Assembly: GCA_016791365.1 (NCBI GenBank)
Contig: JAEUMT010000017.1
Location: 115,369 to 179,368 of the forward strand
DNA: 64,000 nt
Reading direction: 5' to 3'
Source: Hyphomonadaceae bacterium
GTDB lineage: Bacteria; Pseudomonadota; Alphaproteobacteria; Caulobacterales; Aquidulcibacteraceae
In this document: positions 36,526-43,958 of the stretch, piece after piece
Layout: each line of letters starts with the position of its first letter
Position numbering within the stretch: position 1 is the stretch's first letter
Program-made: the position numbers and the translations under genes
Notes under the pieces: generated by a model
Databases searched by the model: none
Seen by the model: the letters and a program-made list of their open reading frames with translations, nothing else
What the model was told of the DNA's origin: nothing

Positions 36526-37761
36526 ATGGATTTCAACGACACGCCCGAAGAAGCCAAATTCCGCAACGAAGCGCGCGCGTTTCTGGAAGCGAACGTGCAG
36601 CCGAAGAGCAACGACAAGGAGCGCCTGCAACGCCGCTTGAAGCCGGTCGAGTATTTGAAGGCGGCCAAGGAATATCAGAAGCGCAAAGCGGAAGCGGGTT
36701 TTGCCGGCATTACGTGGGCCAAGGAGCAGGGCGGGCGCGGCCTGCCGCCGATCTATTCAGTGATTTTCAATCAGGAAGAAGCGAAGTTCGACGCGCCCAG
36801 CGCGCCGTTCTCGATCGGCCTCGGCATGTGCGTGCCGACCGTGATCGCGTTCTCCGACGAAGCCACCAAGGACCGTTACGTCGCCAAGGCGCTGCGCGGC
36901 GAAGAGATTTGGTGTCAGCTCTTCTCCGAGCCTGCCGCGGGTTCGGACGTCGCCGCGGGCAAAACCAAAGCCGTGCGCGATGGCGACGATTGGATCATCA
37001 ACGGCCAGAAGGTCTGGACCACCGGCGCGCAATTTTCCGACTTTGGCATTCTGCTCACGCGCACGAACCCGGACGTGGAGAAGCACAAAGGTCTGACGAT
37101 GTTCATCGTCGACATGAAGCAGAAGGGCGTCGACGTGCGCCCGATTCACCAGGCGTCGGGTGGTCGCGAGTTCAATGAGGTCTATTTTACCGACGTGCGC
37201 ATTCCGGATTCATGGCGCCTCGGCGATCCCGGCATGGGCTGGAACGTCGCGCTGGTGACGCTGATGAACGAGCGCCTTGCTGTCGGCGGGTCGTACGGCC
37301 CTGACTACAAGGAAATCTTCGATTTCGCGAAGGGCATCAATTCGCCGTCCGGTGACGGCACGCTCATTCAGGATGAAAGCTTCCGTCAGAAGCTGGCGGA
37401 CTGGATCGTGCGCGCCGAGGGCTACAAGCTCGCGAAATTCCGGACGATGACGGCGTTGTCGAAGGGCCAGACGCCGGGACCGGAATCCTCCATCGGCAAA
37501 GTCATCAACGCCAATCAGATGATGGACATCGCCAACACCGCGATCGAAGCGCAGGATCATTACGGCATCATCAACGATCCCGATCTCGCGACGCTCGAGG
37601 GCGCGTTCCATCAGAGCTACATGTTCGCGCCTGGTTTGCGCATCGCCGGCGGCACCGATGAGATTTTGAAGAACATCATCGCCGAACGCGTGCTTGGTCT
37701 GCCGCAGGACGTGCGTGTCGATAAGGGTGTTGCGTTCAAGGATTTGCCGACCGGACGCTGA
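36526..37761 (+). CDS. Acyl-CoA dehydrogenase (FadE-type, second of a pair)
   Basis: 411 residues. N-terminal helical domain, FAD-binding middle with WCQLFSEPAAGSDVA (about 129-143) and KVWTTGAQFSDFGILLTR, and a C-terminal domain ending GGTDEILKNIIAERVLGLP. The last motif has Gly-Gly-Thr where simple homotetrameric enzymes carry the catalytic Glu-Gly-Thr, a feature of the paired FadE enzymes. Together with the 34955 gene it probably makes a heteromeric dehydrogenase for a bulky acyl-CoA. Confidence 0.9.
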   Translation: MDFNDTPEEAKFRNEARAFLEANVQPKSNDKERLQRRLKPVEYLKAAKEYQKRKAEAGFAGITWAKEQGGRGLPPIYSVIFNQEEAKFDAPSAPFSIGLGMCVPTVIAFSDEATKDRYVAKALRGEEIWCQLFSEPAAGSDVAAGKTKAVRDGDDWIINGQKVWTTGAQFSDFGILLTRTNPDVEKHKGLTMFIVDMKQKGVDVRPIHQASGGREFNEVYFTDVRIPDSWRLGDPGMGWNVALVTLMNERLAVGGSYGPDYKEIFDFAKGINSPSGDGTLIQDESFRQKLADWIVRAEGYKLAKFRTMTALSKGQTPGPESSIGKVINANQMMDIANTAIEAQDHYGIINDPDLATLEGAFHQSYMFAPGLRIAGGTDEILKNIIAERVLGLPQDVRVDKGVAFKDLPTGR

Positions 37762-37778
37762 CGCCTCCGGTTGCAAGG

Positions 37779-38405
37779 CTAGTCGGCATAGACACCGTTG
37801 ATCAGCGCAACAATCGCCGCGCGCAAACGCTGCCAATGCGCATCCTCGCGAAGCGGCATGCCGGAGAACTCACCATTGGCGGCGGCTGAGACAACCAGCT
37901 GCTGAACGGCCGCGACGATGATTGCGTTGATGGCGGGCGCATCGACGCCCGCTGGCGGTTGAAGCGTTCCGCGCATTTCAAACATCCACATTCCCATGCG
38001 CTTGGCGCGCGCGGCGATGAGGCGTTTCACCAGCGGCGAGGGCGAGGCCGCCTCCCATGCATTGATCTGCTGCATGAGCCGGTCGCGCCGCAGCAGATCG
38101 AGCAGGCCGAGCGCCAGGCGGCGCATCAGTTCGCCATAGGTGCGCGGCGCCGGTGTCGAGAGTGGTTTTAGTTCTTCGCTGAGCGTGGTTGCGAGATCGG
38201 CGCCGATCGCATCCGCGAGCCCGTCGAGGCCGCGATAGTAGCGATAGATGAGTTGCTTATCGCAGCCGGCGCGACGGGCGATGGCGTTGACGCCGAAACC
38301 GGCGAAGCCCGCTTCGGCAAGCACTTCCTTGGCGGCGGCCAAAATGAGCTGTTCGGTCGCTTCACGGTCGCGGCCGCGCGCAGGGGGCGGGGGTTGTTTG
38401 GGCAT
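37779..38405 (-). CDS. TetR-family transcriptional repressor
   Basis: 208 residues. The N-terminal helix-turn-helix is visible: ILAAAKEVLAEAGFAGFGVN, then AIARRAGCDKQLIYRYYRGL (about residues 20-60). The C-terminal ligand domain is helical. Start ATG 38405. It is divergent from the membrane protein at 38529 and the 123-base gap holds three matching palindromes, so it likely represses both itself and the 38529-40403 pair. The ligand is unknown. Confidence 0.9.
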   Translation of the reverse strand: MPKQPPPPARGRDREATEQLILAAAKEVLAEAGFAGFGVNAIARRAGCDKQLIYRYYRGLDGLADAIGADLATTLSEELKPLSTPAPRTYGELMRRLALGLLDLLRRDRLMQQINAWEAASPSPLVKRLIAARAKRMGMWMFEMRGTLQPPAGVDAPAINAIIVAAVQQLVVSAAANGEFSGMPLREDAHWQRLRAAIVALINGVYAD

Positions 38406-38454
38406 CGCTCCAGAGCTGCTTTTGACCAGTTTGGGCAGGTCTGCCAGAAAAATA

Positions 38455-38468
38455 TCACCATCCGGTGA
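38455..38468. promoter_or_regulatory. TetR operator-like palindrome 1
   Basis: TCACCATCCGGTGA, perfect 5-base arms TCACC/GGTGA around four bases. It is 50 bases upstream of the repressor start. The same arms and spacing recur at 38485. Assignment to the adjacent TetR gene is inference from position and repetition. Confidence 0.75.
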
Positions 38469-38484
38469 CTTTCTGCTTGCCAAG

Positions 38485-38498
38485 TCACCGGTCGGTGA
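38485..38498. promoter_or_regulatory. TetR operator-like palindrome 2
   Basis: TCACCGGTCGGTGA, perfect 5-base arms with a GGTC centre. It starts exactly 30 bases after the first site, that is, about three helical turns, which would put two repressor dimers on one face of the DNA. Confidence 0.8.
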
Positions 38499-38508
38499 TA
38501 ATAGCGTG

Positions 38509-38522
38509 TCACCAAGTGGAGA
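38509..38522. promoter_or_regulatory. TetR operator-like half-degenerate palindrome 3
   Basis: TCACCAAGTGGAGA keeps the left arm exactly and two of five arm bases plus the spacing on the right (GGAGA for GGTGA). It lies just before the ATG at 38529 and includes the ribosome-binding region GTGGAGA, so binding would block translation initiation or elongation of transcription there. It is weaker than sites 1 and 2. Confidence 0.5.
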
Positions 38523-38528
38523 CAAGAC

Positions 38529-39251
38529 ATGGCCGAGCAAGTTCTGACGGAAGCCCCGCGGCCGTTTGCCGGTGCGGCGGCGATCGCGGTGGCGATCGGG
38601 TTCAACGTGCCGTTCGCGATCCTTGGCGCGACATTCGACTATCCGGATGTGCTGCGCCGGCCCGCGGGCGATGTGCTCGATCTTTTTGCGCAGGGCGGAG
38701 CGCCGCTGATCCTGACATGGCACGCGTTTGCGCTTTCGGCCCTCGCGCTCGTGCCGCTCGCGTTCGCGCTGACGTTGACGCGCAAGCGTGTCGCCGACGC
38801 GCCGGGGCTGGCCATAGGCGCGGCGATCGCCGGCGCACTCTCGGCACTGGCGCAGGCGATTGGTTTGTGGCGCTGGGTTTTCGTTGTGCCCGGCTTGGCC
38901 CGCGTGCACAGCGACGCCGCCGCGGGCGATGAGGCGAAGCGTGCGGCCGAACGCACGTTCGATCTCATCAATCAATACGGTGGCATCGCGATCGGCGAAC
39001 ATCTGGGCCAATTGCTGCTGGCGATCTTCGTCGTGTGCCTCGGCGCGCTGCAACTGCGCGAGCGCAAGTTCGTGACTGGCGGCCTTGCGCTGTTGACGGC
39101 AACGGCAATCGTTGTCGGCACGGGCGAAGGGCTGATGCTGGCTTTGGGCCAATCGGGCGAAGGGTTCGCGCTGGTGACGATTGGGGGATTTGTGGGTTTG
39201 ACTCTGTGGTTGATCGCAACCGGCATCGGCACGATGCGCGGCGCACGATAG
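38529..39251 (+). CDS. Integral membrane protein (DUF4386-like)
   Basis: 240 residues with about six hydrophobic helices. FDYPDVLRRPAGDVLDLF after the first helix is the usual DUF4386 feature, as is the long second loop LARVHSDAAAGDEAKRAAE. Function of the family is unknown. It is the first gene after the TetR operators and ends 9 bases before a serine hydrolase gene, so the pair is probably regulated together. Confidence 0.72.
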   Translation: MAEQVLTEAPRPFAGAAAIAVAIGFNVPFAILGATFDYPDVLRRPAGDVLDLFAQGGAPLILTWHAFALSALALVPLAFALTLTRKRVADAPGLAIGAAIAGALSALAQAIGLWRWVFVVPGLARVHSDAAAGDEAKRAAERTFDLINQYGGIAIGEHLGQLLLAIFVVCLGALQLRERKFVTGGLALLTATAIVVGTGEGLMLALGQSGEGFALVTIGGFVGLTLWLIATGIGTMRGAR

Positions 39252-39260
39252 GAGCAATCG

Positions 39261-40403
39261 ATGTTTACGAGACGCGATTTTTCTCTCGCGATCAGCGCCG
39301 GCGGTTTAATGGCGGGCGGATGCGCGAGCGCTGGAAGCCGTCCCGACATGCCGGCGGCGCCAGCGGCGACGTCGCCACTGGGGGAAGCCATGGCGGGAAC
39401 GGCCGTGCCTGGCATGGCGGCGATAGTCATCCGCGACTTCCGCGTCGAGAATGAGTATTTTTCCGGTGTCCGCGCCTTGGGTTCGCCGGTGATGGTCGCG
39501 CCAAATGATCGCTGGCATCAGGGCTCCAACGGCAAAGCCATGACCGCGACCTTGGTCGCGAAACTTGTCGACGCTGGCGTGTTGTCCTGGCGGCGTCCGC
39601 TGGCGGAGATGCTGCCTGATCTCGCGGCGCGCATGCAGCCTGCCTACCGCGACGTGACTCTGCCCGATCTGCTTTCGCATCGCGCCGGCTTGCCCGAGAA
39701 CATATCGGACTTGAGCTTTTTCTTATCGTTCCATACCGACAGCGCATCGCTGACAGCCCAGCGTCTGAGCTACGTTGATCGCTGTCTGCAGGAGGCGCCT
39801 GTTGGGCCCGCGCGCGCTGACAGTTCCTATTCCAATACCGGCTTCCTAATCGCCGCCGCGTGCGCCGAGCGCGTCACCGGGCGGGCGTTCGAGGATCTGA
39901 TCGTCCGCGAAGTCTTCGATCCTCTCGGTATTCACTCGATCAGCTTTGATCAATTTGGCGGTGTGAATGAGCCGCAAGGCCACGTCGATGGCCGCATCGC
40001 CAACGAGCTGAACGACGTCAATCCGCGCATGTTTGCGCCGGCGGGGGCCATGCGCATGACGCTGCGGGATTGGTCGCGATTCTGTATTGATCAGATGCAG
40101 GGCGAACATGGCCGCGGACGTTTGCTGCGCACCGAGACCTGCCGTTTCATCCACACGCCGCAAGGCGACACACGCACGGCCTTGGGGTGGGGCGCTGCAC
40201 CGCATCCGATGAATCTGCGCGGGCCGGCGCTGACGCACTCGGGCTCTGACGGCAATTGGTACGCACTCGTGTGTTTGTTTCCGGAAACCGGCAACGGCGT
40301 GCTTGTCGCGGCGAACGCTGCCGACAGCATGCAAGGCGATCAGGCCGCTGTGGCCGCGCTGCGTGCGCTCGCGGCCACGGTTGCGGAGCCGTTTCAAGGA
40401 TAG
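39261..40403 (+). CDS. Serine hydrolase of the beta-lactamase / class C PBP family
   Basis: 380 residues. The N-terminus has a lipobox-like end of a signal peptide (ISAGGLMAGGCAS), suggesting a lipoprotein. Catalytic motifs are visible: SNGK (in HQGSNGKAM, about residues 90-93), the YSN triad (SYSNTG, about 190), and HSGSDGNW in place of the KTG box. Substrate unknown; members include esterases and D-amino peptidases. Its stop is 9 bases from the convergent helicase stop. Confidence 0.85.
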   Translation: MFTRRDFSLAISAGGLMAGGCASAGSRPDMPAAPAATSPLGEAMAGTAVPGMAAIVIRDFRVENEYFSGVRALGSPVMVAPNDRWHQGSNGKAMTATLVAKLVDAGVLSWRRPLAEMLPDLAARMQPAYRDVTLPDLLSHRAGLPENISDLSFFLSFHTDSASLTAQRLSYVDRCLQEAPVGPARADSSYSNTGFLIAAACAERVTGRAFEDLIVREVFDPLGIHSISFDQFGGVNEPQGHVDGRIANELNDVNPRMFAPAGAMRMTLRDWSRFCIDQMQGEHGRGRLLRTETCRFIHTPQGDTRTALGWGAAPHPMNLRGPALTHSGSDGNWYALVCLFPETGNGVLVAANAADSMQGDQAAVAALRALAATVAEPFQG

Positions 40404-40412
40404 ATGAGGCCG

Positions 40413-42260
40413 CTAATCGGCCGGACGCCAAGCCTTCTTCTTTTTGTTCGGCTTGCCTTTGGGTGGTTTGGCGCCGGCCGGGTGTTTTCCGGTTGGCGGT
40501 TTGCCGCGCCGCGCTTCTTGCGCCGGCCGCTCATTGTGACCCGGGCGGACGGGACGCTCGCCTCGTTCCGGGCGGTTCGGGCGATCCTGGCGCTGGGGCC
40601 GCTCCGGTCGTTCCGAACGTTGCTGTCTTTGCGGATGCTGACGCTGATCCGGTTGGGCATCCGTGCGCATCGGCGTCGCCACGATGTTCTTCTCAATTCG
40701 CCCGCCAGCATCCAGGTGCGTGAAGAAGGCGTCAACGGCCGCGGCGTTGAGTTCGACGTGCGTGACGCGATCCTCAATGCGGATCGTGCCGATGTCGCGC
40801 TTGGTGATGCCGCCGGCTTTGCAGATCATCGGGATCAGCCAGCGTGGCTCGGCCTTCTGTGCGTAGCCCACGGTAAGCGTGACCCAGGCGCTGTGTTCAA
40901 AACCTTGCGGGCGCGGAGCGGGACGGGCGGGGTGTTGTGCGTTCGCGGGCGCCGCCATCAACTCTTCCGGCGCCGGTTGGCCTTTACGATAGAGGCGCGC
41001 GAACGCCGCCGCGATCTGATCGACGTCGTGGCGTTCAAGCAGCGCCGAGACAATAACGCGTTCGTCAGCGGTGATCGGATCGCTCAGCGCGGCATCGTCG
41101 AGCAGGCGCTCCTGATCGCGCCGCTTCACTTCGTCGGCTGAAGGCGGTTCGCTCCAACGCGCTTCAATCTTAGCATCGCGCAAAAGGCGCTCGGTGCGAC
41201 GGCGCGCGGGGTATGGAACGATCAGAACACTGGTGCCTTTGCGGCCGGCGCGTCCGGTGCGGCCGCTGCGGTGAAGCAGGGCCTCCGGATTCTTCGGCAA
41301 ATCCGCATGAATCACCAGGTCAAGGTCCGGCAAATCCAAGCCGCGCGCCGCGACATCTGTTGCAATGCAGACATTGGCGCGGTGATCGCGGAGCGCTTGC
41401 AGCGCATAGGTGCGTTCTTTCTGGCTGAGTTCGCCCGAGAGCGCGACGACCGAAAAGCCGCGATTGCTGAACCGGCTCTGCAGATGCGTGACGGCGGCGC
41501 GGGTCCCGCAGAACACGAGCGCGTTGGCCGCATCGTGATAACGCAATACGTTGAAAATCGCGTTCTCGGTGTCATGCGCGCCGGCGGTGAGCGCGAGGTA
41601 TTCGATGTCGCTGTGTTGGCGGGCGGCGCTGATCGTGTTCACGCGCTGGGCCGCGCGCTGATACTTGCCCGCAAGCGTCGCCATGGCGCGCGGCATCGTC
41701 GCCGAGAACATCAGCGTGCGACGTTCGGCGGGCGCGGTGTCGAGGATGAATTCCAGCTCTTCGCGGAAGCCGAGATTGAGCATCTCGTCAGCTTCGTCGA
41801 GAACGACTGCTTTTAGGCTGGTCAGCAGCAGCGAGCCGCGATGGAGATGGTCGACGAGGCGTCCGGGTGTGCCGACGACAATATGCGCGCCGCGATCCAG
41901 CGCGCGCCGCTCATCGCGCGCATCCATGCCGCCAACGCACGAGGCGACCACGCCGCCGGCTTCGGCATAGAGCCATTGGATCTCGGCCTTCACCTGCATC
42001 GCCAGTTCGCGGGTCGGGGCGATGATGAGCGCCAGCGGATCGCGCGCTTGTTCGAACCGGTCCTTGCCGCCGAGCAGCGTGTGCGCCAGCGCCAGACCGA
42101 AGGCGACCGTCTTGCCTGATCCGGTCTGCGCCGAGACCAGCAGATCGGCATCGCGCAATTCGCTTGCGAGGATGGCTGATTGGACCGGCGTTAACGTTTC
42201 ATAGCCGCGCTTCTCGATGGCGCGCGCGAGGGCGGGAACGGTGATGTTGGATAATGGCAT
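40413..42260 (-). CDS. DEAD-box ATP-dependent RNA helicase (DeaD/CsdA type)
   Basis: About 615 residues. Q motif (YETLTPVQSAIL), Walker A AQTGSGKT, VLDEADEMLNLGF, SATMP, and HRSGRTGRAG in order. After the helicase core a DbpA/CsdA-like RNA-binding domain follows (WVTLTVGYAQKAEPRWLIPM), then a long Arg/Pro/Lys-rich disordered tail. ATG 42260 is chosen because PLSNITVPALARAIEKRGYE is the normal family opening; the upstream start at 42293 adds 11 unlikely residues. Probable role in ribosome assembly or mRNA turnover. Confidence 0.93.
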   Translation of the reverse strand: MPLSNITVPALARAIEKRGYETLTPVQSAILASELRDADLLVSAQTGSGKTVAFGLALAHTLLGGKDRFEQARDPLALIIAPTRELAMQVKAEIQWLYAEAGGVVASCVGGMDARDERRALDRGAHIVVGTPGRLVDHLHRGSLLLTSLKAVVLDEADEMLNLGFREELEFILDTAPAERRTLMFSATMPRAMATLAGKYQRAAQRVNTISAARQHSDIEYLALTAGAHDTENAIFNVLRYHDAANALVFCGTRAAVTHLQSRFSNRGFSVVALSGELSQKERTYALQALRDHRANVCIATDVAARGLDLPDLDLVIHADLPKNPEALLHRSGRTGRAGRKGTSVLIVPYPARRRTERLLRDAKIEARWSEPPSADEVKRRDQERLLDDAALSDPITADERVIVSALLERHDVDQIAAAFARLYRKGQPAPEELMAAPANAQHPARPAPRPQGFEHSAWVTLTVGYAQKAEPRWLIPMICKAGGITKRDIGTIRIEDRVTHVELNAAAVDAFFTHLDAGGRIEKNIVATPMRTDAQPDQRQHPQRQQRSERPERPQRQDRPNRPERGERPVRPGHNERPAQEARRGKPPTGKHPAGAKPPKGKPNKKKKAWRPAD

Positions 42261-42397
42261 GCTGCTCTTCTGACCCGATGCGTATCCCCGCATTCAGGAA
42301 CAGTGGCAATGGCGAACACCTAGCGCACTTTTGGCGCGTCCGGGCGTGCAAATCAGCCGTGCTGCAATGCTGGGTGGTGCGATCTGCCTGCGCTTCC

Positions 42398-42480
42398 CCT
42401 CTCCTGGTTAAGGAGAGGATGTCAGTAAGCGGCTCGTCCGCCGTAGCTTTCGCAAAGGCGGAAACGAACGACGGGTGAGG
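42398..42480. repeat. Intergenic palindromic repeat with two hairpins
   Basis: Hairpin 1: CCTCTCCT (42398-42405), loop GGTTA, AGGAGAGG (42411-42418). Hairpin 2: TCCGCC (42437-42442) with GGCGGA (42457-42462) and an inner CTTT/AAAG. It ends in GGGTGAGG. The CCCTCTCC hairpin followed by GGGTGAGG also occurs at the left end of the repeat inside imuB. It occupies much of the 281-base gap between the helicase and the alkyltransferase; nothing else is seen there. Confidence 0.7.
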
Positions 42481-42541
42481 TTGCCGGCGTTTGCAGAAAG
42501 CGCGCTTCAAACGGTATCCAGCGCGCTTTGGGGCGTGAGCG

Positions 42542-43084
42542 TTAAGCCAATTCCTCGAACAAGCTTGGCTCGTTCTCGCGCCAACCTTCGATCTTGAGCA
42601 TCTTGAGCTTCGTCTTGATGCCGCCATTGGCCGAGAAGCCGACGAGCTTATCGTTGGCGCCAACGACGCGATGACACGGCACCACAATCGCGAACGGATT
42701 GCGCCCCAGCGCCTGGCCGACGGCGCGTGCGCCGTCCGGTTCGCCGATGGCGCGGGCGATTTCGCCATAGGTGCGCGTGGCGCTTGGGGCGATGGCGCGC
42801 GTGGTTTCATAGACACGGGCGTTGAAAGCGGGCACGCGCGAAAAATCGAGTTGCACGGCGCGCAGTGATTTCTTTTCGCCGCGCAGCAGTGCTGCGATGT
42901 CATCGATGGCGCGCGCAATCTGCTTTGGCGGCTCCAGTTCTTCCGCGTTGGGACAAAGACGCATGAGGCGAATGCGCGTCGATTCAGGGCTGCGTTCCGG
43001 CAGCTGCACGCCGATGACGCCGCGCGGTCCCCACGCGATGGCGCAACGTCCGATGGCCGTGTCGAAGAGCGCGTAGGCGAACAT
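42542..43084 (-). CDS. ogt: Methylated-DNA-[protein]-cysteine S-methyltransferase (O6-alkylguanine repair)
   Basis: 180 residues. The suicide cysteine motif VVPCHRVVGAND (about residues 137-148) is preceded by the helix-turn-helix RTYGEIARAIGEPDGARAVG. It transfers the alkyl group from O6-alkylguanine to its own Cys. No AraC/Ada domain, so it is of the Ogt type. It is divergent from imuA, and a LexA box lies 58 bases upstream of its start, so it may share SOS control with the mutagenesis cassette. Confidence 0.93.
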   Translation of the reverse strand: MFAYALFDTAIGRCAIAWGPRGVIGVQLPERSPESTRIRLMRLCPNAEELEPPKQIARAIDDIAALLRGEKKSLRAVQLDFSRVPAFNARVYETTRAIAPSATRTYGEIARAIGEPDGARAVGQALGRNPFAIVVPCHRVVGANDKLVGFSANGGIKTKLKMLKIEGWRENEPSLFEELA

Positions 43085-43142
43085 CTGCGATTTGCCTCCC
43101 TTTCATCCGCTGCCGCCTTGCCGCGGAGGACTCGAGAGGATA

Positions 43143-43157
43143 GAACATATAGAGAAC
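43143..43157. promoter_or_regulatory. LexA (SOS) box of the imuA-imuB-dnaE2 cassette
   Basis: GAACATATAGAGAAC, i.e. GAAC-N7-GAAC, the alphaproteobacterial SOS box (GTTC-N7-GTTC on the other strand). The spacer contains TATAGA, which could be the -10 element. It lies between divergent ogt and imuA. The box touches an in-frame ATG at 43158, which argues that imuA translation starts further downstream or from a leaderless message. Confidence 0.88.
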
Positions 43158-43191
43158 ATGAGTCCGCGTCCAGCCTCCTTTTCCGAAACTC

Positions 43192-43303
43192 GACCCTCCC
43201 CCCTTGTGGGGGAGGGCAGGGAGGGGGGGCGTCCAGCTGCCGCCTGTTCGTCGGAACGCCCCCCACCCCCTGCCCCCGCCCCACAAGGGGGCGGGGGATT
43301 TGC
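43192..43303. repeat. Family-B palindromic repeat at the 5' end of imuA
   Basis: A roughly 110-base inverted repeat. The left arm has CCTTGTGGGGGAGGGCAGGG and then GGGGGGGCGTCC; the right arm read backwards has CCTTGTGGGGCGGGGGCAGG and then GGGGGGCGTTCC. Each arm is itself a hairpin. The same element is found inside imuB. It lies between the LexA box and the conserved part of imuA, either in the leader or as a translated N-terminal extension. Confidence 0.85.
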
Positions 43304-43319
43304 AGCGAAACTCGCTACC

Positions 43320-43958
43320 ATGGCGACCCAGCCGCTGCATGAGATTGGGCCGGCGGGACCTGGGTTCGAGGCGGCGGCTTTGGGATTCACTTTGGCGCTG
43401 GCGGCGCATTGGGTGGGAGCTGCAGGTGTGTTCTGGGCCGGCGAGGATGCAGCGTTCGCAGAAGAGGGCGCGCCTTATCCAGTGGGCCTCGCGCAATACG
43501 GTTTGCCACTCGATCGGTTGATCGTGGCGCGCGCCCGCAAACGCGAAGACGCACTCTGGGCAGCCGAGCAGGCTTTAGCCGCAACAGGCGCGATCGTAAT
43601 TTGCGCACTCGGCGCGCAAGGCAAGCCGCTCGATCTTAAAGCCAGCCGCCGTTTGCTGCTGTTTGCTGAGCGCTATGCGTCGCGCTGTTTGCTGCTTATG
43701 CCGGAAAATGGACCAAGCGCGGCGTGGACACGCTGGCGTGTAGCGTCGGCGCAAAGTGATGCTGAGCCGGACGAGCTTGGGTTGCCGGCGTTTTGCGCCG
43801 AGCTGACGCGTAGTCGCGGCGGGCCGTCTGGCGCTTCTTTTACCGTGGATTGGAACGCGCATGAGCGCAGCTTCACCGAACGCGAGATGGCTCGCGATTT
43901 ATCTGCCGCGGATACGGACGGACCGCCTGATCCGCTCGGGGCTCGCCGGTTCGGATAA
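43320..43958 (+). CDS. imuA: ImuA, RecA-like accessory protein of the mutasome
   Basis: 212 residues from ATG 43320. Recognised by the opening HEIGPAGPGFEAAALGFTLA, LPLDRLIVARARKREDALWAAEQALA, and the order imuA-imuB-dnaE2 after a LexA box. ImuA supports DnaE2-dependent mutagenic lesion bypass. Relatives normally have about 30-40 residues before the HEIG segment, including an LPGGGL-like stretch. Here that part is missing or replaced by sequence translated from the palindromic repeat if the in-frame ATG at 43158 is used. It overlaps imuB by 98 bases. Confidence 0.82.
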   Translation: MATQPLHEIGPAGPGFEAAALGFTLALAAHWVGAAGVFWAGEDAAFAEEGAPYPVGLAQYGLPLDRLIVARARKREDALWAAEQALAATGAIVICALGAQGKPLDLKASRRLLLFAERYASRCLLLMPENGPSAAWTRWRVASAQSDAEPDELGLPAFCAELTRSRGGPSGASFTVDWNAHERSFTEREMARDLSAADTDGPPDPLGARRFG

